This document shows, piece by piece, positions 1 through 8,101 of a stretch of DNA of 64,000 nt. Each line of letters starts with the position of its first letter. Within the stretch, counting starts at the first letter, position 1. The stretch is taken from positions 1 to 64,000 of the forward strand of contig CAKTOF010000011.1 of NCBI GenBank assembly GCA_934589675.1, given 5' to 3'. Origin of the DNA: an uncultured Oscillospiraceae bacterium (GTDB taxonomy: Bacteria; Bacillota; Clostridia; Oscillospirales; Oscillospiraceae). The notes below the pieces were generated by a model. That model saw only the letters and a program-made list of their open reading frames with translations, made no database searches and was not told the origin of the DNA. The translations under genes were made by a program, and so were the position numbers.

Positions 1-99
1 GGGGCGCGGGGCCTTTGATCAGCCTTGGAGAGCGCATTTACGGAGTGCACTGTGAGGCAGATCAACGAAGGAATTTGTGTGACGCAGGTGCGTCAGGGA

Positions 100-2628
100 T
101 TAGGCAAGGATGTAGATCGCAGCAATCGCAGTGCCGGCGGCATTGCGCTCGATGACGACCAGCGAGCCGTTGGTGCCGCTCAGAGCCTCAGCGGTGGTCG
201 GGGTGACAGCGCCCTTGTCGTAGGTGTAGACCGGGACGTTGGCAGCGATCGGTGCAATAACCGTCTGTTCGCCATCCGCAGTCGCGCTGGTGCAGAGCAG
301 GCCCTCGCTGTAGGTGAAGAACGTCGTGTTGTTGTACACGCCGTCCGCACCGCTGGCGCCCAGGACAAGAGCAGTCGTACCCGTGACCTTGGTGGCCGTG
401 CCGCCAACGACGGTGTACAGGCCAGTGGCGGGCGTAGCCAGAGGAGCACCCTGAACGAGCTTGTCGGACTTGTCAGCAACGATCACGTCGTAGGTCCACT
501 TGCCAGGATTCGTGATCGTGTCGTAGTCGCCGGTGACGTAGGTGTAGCCAAGGGAAGCGCCGGTCTCGGTGCCGCCGTTGACGAAGACGATCTCAGCGAC
601 GTTGTTCTTGTTCGCGTCAATCGCGACCGCAGTCGGGCTCGTGATGGCGACGTTGGTGTAGCCGGTGTAAGCCGTGACGCTCCAAGCCTTGGTCGTCGGG
701 TTCTGCTTCGCGACAAAGTACTTCGTCGCAGCGTTGGCGAACTTGCCCGTAGCCAGCGTGATCGTCTTGTTGATCGTGTCAACAGTGAAGTAGGTGCCAG
801 TAGCGTCGCTGTCATCCGCGACCTTCTTCAGCAGATACTTGCCGTTGGCATCGAGCTTGTAGGTATACAGGCCAGCCACGACGTTAGTGCCGTCAGCGTC
901 AGCGCCGCCAACCTTGGCAACCTGGATGTTGGCGACAGCGCCCTCGACCGTGACAGCCGGAGCCTCGACAACATTCTCAATGCGGTTGGTCGTGGTGTTC
1001 AGGTAGCTGGCAGTGGCGCCGGTAGCGAGAACGTAGATGTAGTTGGTCGGGGTCGTAACAGTGACAGAGCCGATGACATTGCCGTAGGTATCGACGGCAT
1101 AGGTAGCATCCGTAGTAGTGTAGCCCGAAACAGCGACGGCGCCGACGGCGTTAGCAGCAGCGGAAACCGGGTAGGCCGTGCCGGCGATGGTGTAAGCACC
1201 GGTGCTGGAGGTGTAGCCAGCCACCTTGCCGGTGACCATGGTCGCCGGGGAGACCGTGTAGTTGCGCTCAACACCGTAGACGAGCACGTAGTCGCCTCTG
1301 TTCACAGCAGCAGTGAACGTGACGGTGTTCTGATCGTGCGCAGCGTTGACGACGGAGGTGTAGACCTTCAGCTCGCCAGAGGTCAGACCGGTGAGGTTGT
1401 ACTGCGTGTAAGCACCCTCAGTCGTGGTGGCCTTGACGTTGGTGGTGCTGATGACCTTAACGAGGGTCGGCTTGATCTGGACGACCGTGAACTCGTTCGC
1501 GGTAGCCGTCTTGTAGATCTCGGTCACGATGCCGTTGCCGCCGATGACAGCGTTCGTGGAGACAGCGGAAACCGTGTAGTCCGTCGTGACAACCGTGCCG
1601 TTAGCAATGTAGCCAGCAGCCTTGGAGGTCGTGACAGTGGCACTCGTGGCGCCCTTGATCTTGGCCGCGAAGCCCAGCTTGTTGTAGAGCTCAGCCGGAG
1701 CAACCGCGGTGGTGTAGGTTGCGATCGGGGTGTCAACAACGGAAGCAATCGGCTTGGCAACGCCGTTCTTGGTCAGCACATAGTTGGTGACCGGGCGGCC
1801 AAACTCGTTGTAGCTAGGCGTGCCGGCAGCAAGACCCGGGAAGTACTTCTCAACCATCTCAAGCGTGGTGGTCTTCGTGGTGCCGAAGCCAGCAACGTTG
1901 CCGGTCATGACCGGCTCAGCGGCGGAAGCGCCGGTGTTGACGGTCGTGCCGTCCGGCGTGGTGATGGTGACACCGCCGACAGCGTACTTGACCATGGTCG
2001 CCTGAAGGGCGTTCCAGATCATCTGGGCGGCAGCCTCACGGGTGAGCGGCTGGGTCAGGTCGACAGCGCCCATGCCCTTGAACAGGCCGGCGTCCTCAGC
2101 GTCAGCGAGGACGTTCTTCGCCCAAGCGGAGCCGGTGTAGCCCTCAATCTTGGAGTCATAGCCGAGCGCGCCGAGGAGCATCTTGGCAGCCTGAACGCCG
2201 GTGACCTTGTTGCCGGCGCGGAAGGTGCCGTTGGAGTAGCCGGAGATGATGCCCTTGTTCGTGCAGTAGCCGATGGCGTTGCCGAACGTGCTGTTGGCAG
2301 CGACGTCCTTGAACGAAGCCGCGGCGTAGGTGCCGTAGCTGGCAGCAGCGTTGACGCCGCCGTTCATAACGTAAGCAGTCATCTTGGCGAATGCGCCGCG
2401 CGTGACAGAGTCAGTGGCGCGGAAGGTGCCATCAGCGTAGCCGTTGATGACGCCCAGACCGGTGAGGACATCGACCGCGGTAGTGTACGTGATCTTGTCC
2501 GCATCCTTGAAAGCAGCGCTGGCGCCGACCGCGAAGGACGCCATCATAGCGACCACGAGGACCAGTGCCAGAACCTTTTTCAGGTTTCGGGGCGGGCGGT
2601 AGAGGAAAATGGGGGTCTGGCGCGTCAC
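100..2628 (-). CDS. S-layer-like protein with N-terminal SLH domains
   Basis: A secreted surface protein, probably an S-layer or S-layer-associated component anchored to cell-wall polymer. Counting from the GTG at 2628, residues 16-38 form a classic signal peptide (LKK, hydrophobic core, then GASA), followed by SLH repeats at about 40-88 and 105-157 and a weaker third at 165-210. Each has the GYADGTF / GYSNGTF type motif followed by TR or TG and an AAKM-like segment. The remaining roughly 630 residues are Thr/Ala/Val/Tyr-rich beta-type sequence without a domain I recognise. The start is doubtful. The GTG lies inside repeat DNA, and the natural signal-peptide start would be a CTG at 2583 that has no ribosome binding site. 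Codon bias leaves the opposite strand open for the whole gene, but that frame gives low-complexity protein and is not real. The call of an SLH surface protein is firm; the exact start and expression state are not. Confidence 0.88.
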   Translation of the reverse strand: MTRQTPIFLYRPPRNLKKVLALVLVVAMMASFAVGASAAFKDADKITYTTAVDVLTGLGVINGYADGTFRATDSVTRGAFAKMTAYVMNGGVNAAASYGTYAAASFKDVAANSTFGNAIGYCTNKGIISGYSNGTFRAGNKVTGVQAAKMLLGALGYDSKIEGYTGSAWAKNVLADAEDAGLFKGMGAVDLTQPLTREAAAQMIWNALQATMVKYAVGGVTITTPDGTTVNTGASAAEPVMTGNVAGFGTTKTTTLEMVEKYFPGLAAGTPSYNEFGRPVTNYVLTKNGVAKPIASVVDTPIATYTTAVAPAELYNKLGFAAKIKGATSATVTTSKAAGYIANGTVVTTDYTVSAVSTNAVIGGNGIVTEIYKTATANEFTVVQIKPTLVKVISTTNVKATTTEGAYTQYNLTGLTSGELKVYTSVVNAAHDQNTVTFTAAVNRGDYVLVYGVERNYTVSPATMVTGKVAGYTSSTGAYTIAGTAYPVSAAANAVGAVAVSGYTTTDATYAVDTYGNVIGSVTVTTPTNYIYVLATGATASYLNTTTNRIENVVEAPAVTVEGAVANIQVAKVGGADADGTNVVAGLYTYKLDANGKYLLKKVADDSDATGTYFTVDTINKTITLATGKFANAATKYFVAKQNPTTKAWSVTAYTGYTNVAITSPTAVAIDANKNNVAEIVFVNGGTETGASLGYTYVTGDYDTITNPGKWTYDVIVADKSDKLVQGAPLATPATGLYTVVGGTATKVTGTTALVLGASGADGVYNNTTFFTYSEGLLCTSATADGEQTVIAPIAANVPVYTYDKGAVTPTTAEALSGTNGSLVVIERNAAGTAIAAIYILA

Positions 2629-2652
2629 CCTGCGCGAGCGAAGCCCCCTATG

Positions 2653-2785
2653 CTGTCATCCTGAGCGAGCGCAGCGAGTCGAAGGATCTTCCCGATTCAG
2701 GAGCACCTGCCTCAGCTTCCAGCGCCGGAGCAAAACGATACACTACCGCAATTGGCAAGACCCTTCGACAAGCTCAGGGTGACAG
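2653..2785 (+). repeat. MITE-like repeat, family 1, copy 1
   Basis: The unit starts CTGTCATCCTGAGC and ends GCTCAGGGTGACAG. These ends form imperfect terminal inverted repeats that extend inward through TCGAAGGATCTT and its counterpart AAGACCCTTCGA. The interior is shared almost exactly with the copies at 2955 and 3250. No coding capacity is seen. The structure suggests a small non-autonomous mobile element, but no transposase is in the window and target duplications are not obvious. Confidence 0.7.
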
Positions 2786-2954
2786 GTTTGATTTGGCGCT
2801 GGTTCGCAATCGGTTTGCCATAATCGGCAAGACCCTTCGGTAGGCTCAGGGTGACAGGGCTTTGGGGGTTGGTTCCGCAATCGGCGCTGGTGTGGGGTGC
2901 ATCGCGGCGCGCGCCTAAAAAACGCTGTCATCCTGAGCGAGCGAAGCACCCTAT

Positions 2955-3090
2955 GCTGTCATCCTGAGCGGAGCGAAGCGGAGTCGAAGGATCTTCCCGA
3001 TTCAGGAGCACCTGCCTCAGCTTCCAGCGCCGGAGCAAAACGTTACACTACCGCAATCGGCAAGACCCTTCGACAGGCTCAGGGTGACAG
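2955..3090 (+). repeat. MITE-like repeat, family 1, copy 2
   Basis: It has the same ends and interior as the copy at 2653, with a few extra bases in the left terminal repeat (GAGCGGAGCGAAGCGGAG). A truncated left end of the same unit lies just upstream at 2924-2949. Confidence 0.7.
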
Positions 3091-3125
3091 GGGTGTTCGA
3101 TTGCGCTGGAGCTGGCGGGCGGCTT

Positions 3126-3184
3126 ACAACCCCTCAGTCACGGCGAAGCCGTGACAGCTCCCCTTGCACAGGGGAGCCTTGGGG
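3126..3184 (+). repeat. Palindromic repeat, family 2, copy A
   Basis: The unit reads ACAACCCCTCAGTCACGG, then a hairpin (CACGGCGAAGCCGTG), then a second hairpin from CTCCCC...GGGGAG, ending GCCTT. The same two-hairpin layout recurs at 3491, 3577, 35829 and 59599 and, inverted, at 59481. Confidence 0.7.
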
Positions 3185-3249
3185 CGCGGGGCGCTGTTTC
3201 GGCGCGTCCCCAATCACGCTGTCATCCTGAGCGAGCGAAGCCCCCCATG

Positions 3250-3383
3250 CTGTCATCCTGAGCGAGCGAAGCGAGTCGAAGGATCTTCCCGATTCAGGAG
3301 CACCTGCCTCAGCTTCCAGCGCCGGAGCAAAACGATACACTACCGCAATCGGCAAGACCCTTCGGCTTCGCTCAGGGTGACAG
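3250..3383 (+). repeat. MITE-like repeat, family 1, copy 3
   Basis: It is nearly identical to the copy at 2653. The right terminal repeat differs slightly (CTTCGGCTTCGCTCAGG). A partial right end follows at about 3419-3455. Confidence 0.7.
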
Positions 3384-3490
3384 GTTTGATTTGGCGCCGG
3401 TTCGCAATCGGTTTACCGCAATCGGCAAGACCCTTCGGCAGGCTCAGGGTGACAGGGGTGTTCGATTGCGCTGGAGCTGGTGGGCGGCGT

Positions 3491-3548
3491 ACAACCCCTC
3501 AGTCACGGCTTCGCCGTGACAGCTCCCCTTGCACAGGGGAGCCTTGGG
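3491..3548 (+). repeat. Palindromic repeat, family 2, copy B
   Basis: It has the same double-hairpin unit as copy A, with the first loop inverted (CACGGCTTCGCCGTG). It is followed by a GC-rich tail that is also shared with copy A. Confidence 0.7.
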
Positions 3549-3576
3549 CGCGCGGCGCTGTTTCGGCGCGTCCCGT

Positions 3577-3634
3577 CAACCCCTCAGTCACGGCTTCGCC
3601 GTGACAGCTCCCCCTTACGCAGGGGAGGGATTGG
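3577..3634 (+). repeat. Palindromic repeat, family 2, copy C, overlapping the recombinase 3' end
   Basis: This unit runs into the 3' end of the minus-strand recombinase gene. The last codons (ending ELSRRSRD) and the stop of that gene are read from repeat sequence. The second hairpin is slightly altered (CTCCCCCTTACGCAGGGGAG). Confidence 0.7.
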
Positions 3635-4627
3635 GCGCGGTGCGGGGTGCGCGATGCGGTCGGCCTTCAGGCGGGCCCGCTGCTTCTTGCGGACGGGGAC
3701 TTTCTTTGCACGGTCGAGGCGGGCGATGCTGCGGTGGAGGGTTTTGTCGTCGCGGTGGGTGTAGACGTTGGCTGTGGTGGAGATGTTGCTGTGACCCATC
3801 AGCTCTTTTGCGACGTTGATGGGGACGCCGGCGTTTTGCAGGTCGGTGCAGAACGTGTGGCGCAGGCAGTAGGGGACGAGGTCGGCGGGCAGCGGGCCGC
3901 CGAGGGACTCCATTTCCGCGCGCAGGCGGTGCCAGAGACGGTAGAGCGAGTTGTGGCTGTGGTGCGAGCCGTCCGCGCGCGGGAAAACGAAGCCATCCGG
4001 CGAGCCGCGCAGCGGCATCAGGCGCGCGGCGAGGTCGCGGCGCATGGGGATCAGGCGCTTGCCGGCCTCGGTCTTCGGGCCGCGGATCGTGCGCTGCGTG
4101 CCGCTTTCAAGCGCGCGGGAGACGGTGATCTCCTGCTTTTCAAAGTCGACGTCCGACCATTGGAGCACGGCCAGCTCGCCCGGGCGCATACCGGTCATGA
4201 GCATGGCGTAAAACAGAACCGCGCCGGGAACGCGCGGCTCGCATTCCAGCAGCAGACGGCGCTCGCACGGGCTGAGCGAGCGCCGCTGGCGGCGCGTGCA
4301 GGCGGCCAGCTCGAGGCCGTCGGCCGGGTTGTAGGAGATCAGGCGCGAGCGGAGCGCGCGGGAAAATAGCTGCTGCATGAGCGAGCGCAGCTTGCTCAGG
4401 TGCGAGTATGACATCCCGGCCGACGCGTTTAAGATGGCCTGCAGGTCGCTGTCCGTCACGGCGGAAAGCGGCGCCTCGCCGACGGCGGGACGGATGTATT
4501 TGCGGAATTTCTCGTCGTAGGACGACAGGCTCTTGGCAGTGATGCCGCTGCTTTTTTTGTACAGCTCGCGCCAGCGGGCGTAGTAGGCGGAAACGGTCAG
4601 GACAGTGGATGGGGTATTGGGCGACAT
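3584..4627 (-). CDS. Tyrosine recombinase / phage-type integrase
   Basis: A site-specific DNA recombinase of 347 residues. Residues 10-100 form a SAM-like core-binding domain, and 110-300 the catalytic domain. Visible active-site residues are Arg148 (TGMRPGEL), Lys185 (GPKTEAGK), Arg256 (PYCLRHTF), His279 (LMGHSNIS) and the nucleophile Tyr289 (NVYTHRDD). The usual His of the HxxR box is Tyr253, a substitution I believe occurs in clostridial integrases. The ATG at 4627 is chosen because AGAGAGGA lies just upstream; a start 22 codons earlier has no such site. The tail after about residue 330 is basic and comes from repeat DNA. No excisionase, attachment site or phage or conjugation genes accompany it, so it is an orphan recombinase between two surface-protein genes. 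It could be a remnant of an integrated element or serve local DNA rearrangement. Confidence 0.9.
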   Translation of the reverse strand: MSPNTPSTVLTVSAYYARWRELYKKSSGITAKSLSSYDEKFRKYIRPAVGEAPLSAVTDSDLQAILNASAGMSYSHLSKLRSLMQQLFSRALRSRLISYNPADGLELAACTRRQRRSLSPCERRLLLECEPRVPGAVLFYAMLMTGMRPGELAVLQWSDVDFEKQEITVSRALESGTQRTIRGPKTEAGKRLIPMRRDLAARLMPLRGSPDGFVFPRADGSHHSHNSLYRLWHRLRAEMESLGGPLPADLVPYCLRHTFCTDLQNAGVPINVAKELMGHSNISTTANVYTHRDDKTLHRSIARLDRAKKVPVRKKQRARLKADRIAHPAPRPIPPLRKGELSRRSRD

Positions 4628-4740
4628 GGCGATCCTCTCTTTCTTTGGGTAACAAACAGAGGTGAGGATAGCATTTTCGTATTTTTCCGTCAACTTTCGC
4701 GGCCGAAGGTTACAAGTGTGTTACAACTTGCCCGGAAGCA

Positions 4741-4769
4741 TTGACCGCGGCCGCGCCGTCCCGTATACT
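4741..4769 (+). promoter_or_regulatory. Sigma-A type promoter for the second SLH gene
   Basis: TTGACC, a 17-base spacer and TATACT, about 40 bases before the start codon of the SLH gene at 4808. AGGAG follows at 4793-4798. Confidence 0.75.
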
Positions 4770-4807
4770 GAAAGCAACCTTAAAATTTCGAAAGGAGACG
4801 TGCTGCC

Positions 4808-6034
4808 ATGAGGCGGATGTGCAGATGGATTTTTGCGCTTGCACTGGCGGTGCTGCTGTGCGGGTCCGCGCTGGCGGCCGCGCCGACGTTTACGGACAGC
4901 GACCGCATCGAAAACACCGGCGCGGTCGGGATGCTGTGTGATCTCGGCATTATTTCCGGCTACGGCGACGGCTCGTTCCAGCCGACCGGCACAGTCTCGC
5001 GTCAGGCGGCGGCGAAAATGGTCGCCCTTATGCTGACCGACCGCCCGAGGGCGTCCGGCAGCGTGCGGTTTTCGGACGTCGCGGCCGATTCGCAGTTCGC
5101 ACAGGCCATCTATTTCTGCGCCGCGCGCGGCATCCTGTCCGGCTCGGGCGGCGAGTTCCGGCCGACGGAGCCTGTCACGGCGCGGGCGCTGGCCAAGATG
5201 CTGCTCGGCGCGCTCGGGTATGATTCGTCGCGCTACGTCGGCGCCGGCTGGGCTGACCGTGTGGACGCGGACGCGCGCAGCATCGGCATCTACGACGGAT
5301 TCTACGACTATTACGACCAGCCCATCACGCGCGACAACGCGTGCCTTCTCATGTTCAATGCGCTCAGCTGCTGCGCCGTGCGGGGCTATGGCGCGGACGG
5401 GCAGGCGCAGTATTACCTCGACGCGCTCATGAATCCGCAGACGCTGCTGGAATACCGCTACGGCGTCGTGCGCTACGCGGAGCTGCTGGTCGCCAACGAG
5501 TACGCCAGCCTGACCGAGACGGACGGGCATCTGGACGCGGGCTATTCGCAGCTGGAGCATCACCGCGCGCTTGCGGTGTCGACCGGGCTGGAGATGCTCG
5601 GGCGGAACATCGTGCTCTACGCGAAGGACGGCCGCGTCATCGGCGTGCCGACGTACAGCCCGTATGAGGGCTACTACACGTTTGAGGACTTTTTCAATCT
5701 GGCGCAGGTGTTCTCGCGCGTCGGCATGACCATCGACGAGAGCACGAAGTTCTACTATAATTACAACGAGGCCGACCGCCTTGCCATGGTTCGCGCGGGC
5801 GACGGCGCGGAGATCACGATCGTCGACCACACGGGCGACGGCGTCATCGACCTCGTGCTCGTTGTGGATTACCGCGAAGCAGCCGTCGTCTCGGCCGAGG
5901 GCGGCGCCATCGCGGCGCAGTTCGACGAGGGCGACCCGTTCCCCGTCACCATGACCGACGGCAGCGAGCCGCAGGCGGGCGACACCGTCCGCACCGCATG
6001 GATCGGCGGCCGGTGGCTTGCAAAGATGAAATAA
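4808..6034 (+). CDS. SLH-domain secreted protein
   Basis: A 408-residue exported cell-wall protein. Residues 1-24 are a signal peptide ending in ALAA. SLH-type repeats follow at about 28-75 (GYGDGSFQPTGTVSRQAAAKM), 86-135 (GSGGEFRPTEPVTARALAKM) and a weaker third at 140-190. The AKMLLGALGYDS segment is shared with the larger S-layer-like protein at 100-2628, so the two N-termini are paralogous. Residues 190-408 are a Tyr/Asp-rich C-terminal part that I cannot assign to a family. The gene has its own promoter and a hairpin terminator, so it is monocistronic. It is probably a minor surface protein whose C-terminal part does the specific work. Confidence 0.9.
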   Translation: MRRMCRWIFALALAVLLCGSALAAAPTFTDSDRIENTGAVGMLCDLGIISGYGDGSFQPTGTVSRQAAAKMVALMLTDRPRASGSVRFSDVAADSQFAQAIYFCAARGILSGSGGEFRPTEPVTARALAKMLLGALGYDSSRYVGAGWADRVDADARSIGIYDGFYDYYDQPITRDNACLLMFNALSCCAVRGYGADGQAQYYLDALMNPQTLLEYRYGVVRYAELLVANEYASLTETDGHLDAGYSQLEHHRALAVSTGLEMLGRNIVLYAKDGRVIGVPTYSPYEGYYTFEDFFNLAQVFSRVGMTIDESTKFYYNYNEADRLAMVRAGDGAEITIVDHTGDGVIDLVLVVDYREAAVVSAEGGAIAAQFDEGDPFPVTMTDGSEPQAGDTVRTAWIGGRWLAKMK

Positions 6035-6044
6035 GCGCAAAAGA

Positions 6045-6083
6045 CCGCCGGGCCAGCCTCGCGCTGCCCGGCGGCCTTATTTT
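6045..6083 (+). terminator. Rho-independent terminator of the SLH gene
   Basis: The stem CCGCCGGGC / GCCCGGCGG has a 12-base loop and is followed by TTATTTT. Confidence 0.75.
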
Positions 6084-6215
6084 GCGTCCGGCCCGATGGC
6101 GCGAGCGCGCGCCAGCCGCCCGCCTGCTCGATTTTCCCCTTGACAGGGGACGAGCCTGCTGGTACGCTTGTCTGGTGCATTCCGGCCGAACGGCGGCCAT
6201 GGGGAGGAAAACGGA

Positions 6216-7490
6216 TTGAAAACAGCAGCTCTTGTGATCTTTATCGCGGTGTATGTGCTGATGCTCGCGCTGCCGAAGCACCGGACGCTGACGGCGCTGT
6301 GCGCGGCGGCGGTGTTTGTCGCTGCGGGCATCGTCCCGCTGCGCGAGGCGCCCGGAGCCATCGACTGGAACGTGCTGATGATGCTGGCCGGCACGATGGG
6401 GACGGTATATCTGTGCATCGAGTCGCAGATGCCCGCGCGCATGGCCGACGCCATGGTGAACCGGCTGCCGAGCGTGAAGCTCGTCTTTCTCGCGCTGGCC
6501 ATGTTTGCCGGCATTGTGTCTGCATTCATCGACAACGTGGCCACCGTGCTCATGGTCGCGCCGATCGGCCTTGCCGTGGCGAAGAAGCTGAATGTCTCGC
6601 CCGTGCCCGTCGTGCTGTCCATCGCGCTTTCGTCAAATTTGCAGGGCGCGGCTACGCTTGTCGGCGACACGACGAGCGTCCTGCTCGCGGGGCATCTCGG
6701 GCTGGACTTTGCGGACTTTTTCTTCTTTGACGGCAGACCCGGCATGTTCTTTGTCACCGAGCTTGGCGCGCTGGCGACCGTGCCGATCCTGCTTTTCCTG
6801 TTCCGGCATGAAGAGGGCACCGTCGCGCCCGGCCCGCTCACGCCGGTGGCGGACTATGTGCCGACGTATCTTCTCGGCGGCACGGTGCTCGCGCTCATCG
6901 CCGCGTCATTCTGGTCGGGCAAGCCGGCCGTGACGAACGGCGTCATCTGCATGGCGTTTTTTGTGCTTGCGCTCGTGCTCAGCAAGCCGCCGAAGGGCAA
7001 AAAGCGCGGCGGGCTAGTGCGCGATGCGCTCAAGTCGCTCGATTTCCAGACGATCGGGCTGCTGGCGGGGCTGTTCATCCTCATCCGCGGCGTGACGCGC
7101 GTCGGCCTCATCGACGACCTGAGCGCCCTGCTCGCCCGCGCGGGCGGCGACAGCGTGTTTTTCACCTACACGCTCATCGTCTGGGGCTCCGTGCTCTTCT
7201 CGGCGTTCATTGACAACATCCCCTACACCGCGACGATGCTGCCCGTCGTCTCCGGCGTGGCCGCGGCCATCGGCTGCCGGCCGGCGCTGTTATGCTTCGG
7301 CCTGCTCGTCGGCGCGACGCTCGGCGGCAACCTGACGCCCATCGGCGCGTCGGCCAACATCGCCGGCTGCGGCATCCTCCGCCGCGAGGGCCACGAGGTC
7401 ACGACCGGCCGCTTTATGCGCATGAGCGTCCCGTTCACCCTGACGGCCGTCGCCGTCGGGTACACGCTCGTGTGGCTGCTGTTCCGATAA
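6216..7490 (+). CDS. SLC13/ArsB-type anion permease
   Basis: A polytopic membrane carrier of 424 residues from the ion-transporter superfamily (CitMHS/ArsB/NhaD/SLC13 fold). The likely substrate is an inorganic or dicarboxylate anion, which the sequence does not settle. It is made of two similar halves, each with a re-entrant motif: AFIDNVATVLMVAPI in the first and AFIDNIPYTATMLPV in the second. These are followed by the SSNLQGAATLVGDTTS and GATLGGNLTPIGASAN segments typical of the fold. A TTG at 6216 is taken as the start because GGGGAGG sits 8-10 bases upstream. An in-frame start 16 codons earlier lacks a ribosome binding site and would add a hydrophilic leader. The gene stands alone between two terminators. 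Confidence 0.85.
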   Translation: MKTAALVIFIAVYVLMLALPKHRTLTALCAAAVFVAAGIVPLREAPGAIDWNVLMMLAGTMGTVYLCIESQMPARMADAMVNRLPSVKLVFLALAMFAGIVSAFIDNVATVLMVAPIGLAVAKKLNVSPVPVVLSIALSSNLQGAATLVGDTTSVLLAGHLGLDFADFFFFDGRPGMFFVTELGALATVPILLFLFRHEEGTVAPGPLTPVADYVPTYLLGGTVLALIAASFWSGKPAVTNGVICMAFFVLALVLSKPPKGKKRGGLVRDALKSLDFQTIGLLAGLFILIRGVTRVGLIDDLSALLARAGGDSVFFTYTLIVWGSVLFSAFIDNIPYTATMLPVVSGVAAAIGCRPALLCFGLLVGATLGGNLTPIGASANIAGCGILRREGHEVTTGRFMRMSVPFTLTAVAVGYTLVWLLFR

Positions 7491-7505
7491 GTACATAAAA
7501 ATTTA

Positions 7506-7540
7506 CCCGGCACGGAGCGCTTTCCGTGCCGGGTATTTTA
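7506..7540. terminator. Bidirectional terminator between permease and XRE genes
   Basis: The stem CCCGGCACGG / CCGTGCCGGG has an 8-base loop. It is followed by TATTTTATT on the plus strand and flanked by an A-rich run that gives a U-run on the minus strand, so it can serve both convergent units. Confidence 0.8.
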
Positions 7541-7783
7541 TTCAAGACCCGCGAAAAATTCGTTGTATTCGCAGCCGTAGATTTTCTTCAGCTCCATCAG
7601 AACGCTCACGCGGATGTTGAGCTCGCCGGACTCGTATTTTGCATACGTCGTGCGGCCGATGTCGCAGCCGCGGCGCTGCAATTCGGCGCACAGCTTTTCC
7701 TGCGAAAGCCCGCGCGCCTGACGCAGCCGTTTTAAGTTGTCGCCCATACAGCGATCCCGCCGTAGCTTCTGCTCCATTTTCAT
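7538..7783 (-). CDS. Small XRE-family HTH protein (second gene of pair)
   Basis: An 81-residue protein that is essentially one Cro/C1-type helix-turn-helix: LKRLRQARGLSQEKLCAEL, then the recognition helix region RTTYAKYESGELNI. Its start overlaps the stop of the upstream XRE gene (ATGA, 7780-7783), which implies translational coupling. An internal Met13 is an alternative start. It has no sensor or multimerisation domain. It probably works with its neighbour on the inverted-repeat operator at 8034-8073. Confidence 0.85.
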   Translation of the reverse strand: MKMEQKLRRDRCMGDNLKRLRQARGLSQEKLCAELQRRGCDIGRTTYAKYESGELNIRVSVLMELKKIYGCEYNEFFAGLE

Positions 7784-8007
7784 CCCCGCTTTCTGCGCGG
7801 GTATGGCGCCGACGTGTCCGTCAGCTCGAGCAGGTAGTCAACGCTCGTCCCGAACAGCAGCGCCATCTGGCGCAGCGTGGCGGGCGGGATATTGATCTTG
7901 CCCAGTTCATAATCGGAATATGTCGTCTGCGCGACGTGCAGCTTCTGCGCCATATCGTGCTGCGTCCAGTCCCGGTCCTCCCGGCAGGCGCGGATCCTCT
8001 CGTACAT
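7780..8007 (-). CDS. Small XRE-family HTH protein (first gene of pair)
   Basis: A 75-residue Cro/C1-type helix-turn-helix protein: RIRACREDRDWTQHDMAQKL, then TTYSDYELGKINIPPATL, then a short helix ending in a basic tail PYPRRKRG. GGGGTGAGG precedes the ATG at 8007. It is transcribed away from a near-perfect operator and from the divergent 82-residue gene. The arrangement looks like an autoregulated repressor and its target, as in phage-type switches, but no phage genes are present. Confidence 0.87.
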   Translation of the reverse strand: MYERIRACREDRDWTQHDMAQKLHVAQTTYSDYELGKINIPPATLRQMALLFGTSVDYLLELTDTSAPYPRRKRG

Positions 8008-8033
8008 GGCCTCACCCCAGAGTATTCAAGCAT

Positions 8034-8073
8034 AACGGTAATACCGGTATTGCGTTTTACCGGTATTACCGTT
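8034..8073. promoter_or_regulatory. Perfect 16-bp inverted-repeat operator
   Basis: The arms AACGGTAATACCGGTA and TACCGGTATTACCGTT are exact reverse complements separated by 8 bases. The left side also contains the 12-bp palindrome AATACCGGTATT. The element lies in the divergent intergenic region and overlaps the promoter of the plus-strand gene, so binding should repress it. The presumed ligand is one or both of the XRE proteins (inference). Confidence 0.85.
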
Positions 8074-8078
8074 AAAAT
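8050..8078 (+). promoter_or_regulatory. Promoter embedded in the operator
   Basis: TTGCGT, 17 bases, TAAAAT, placed 24 bases before the start codon at 8102. The spacer is the right arm of the inverted repeat, which fits steric repression. Confidence 0.6.
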
Positions 8079-8101
8079 AAAGCTAGTATGGGGGTGCTAA
8101 T

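Larger units (their letters stand above)
2629..3583. repeat. Composite array of two short dispersed repeat families
   Basis: This stretch of almost 1 kb has no credible gene. It consists of three near-identical units of about 135 bp (listed separately) plus shorter end fragments of the same unit at about 2823-2857, 2924-2949, 3219-3245 and 3419-3455. Palindromic units of a second family are interleaved at 3126-3184, 3491-3548 and 3577-3634. The array reaches from within about 45 bases of the S-layer signal-peptide codons to the 3' end of the recombinase gene. Short open frames in it are chance translations of the repeats. Confidence 0.85.

Noticed and set aside
25..2664. Open frame of 879 codons on the plus strand over the whole S-layer gene
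   Set aside because: It is the antisense of a gene with strong codon bias. The translation is Gly/Arg/Asp/Val low-complexity with no domain, while the minus-strand frame has a signal peptide and SLH motifs.
2653..3383. CRISPR array
   Set aside because: Repeats are about 135 bp and carry terminal inverted ends. The spaces between them are other repeats rather than unique spacers of constant length, and no cas genes are present.
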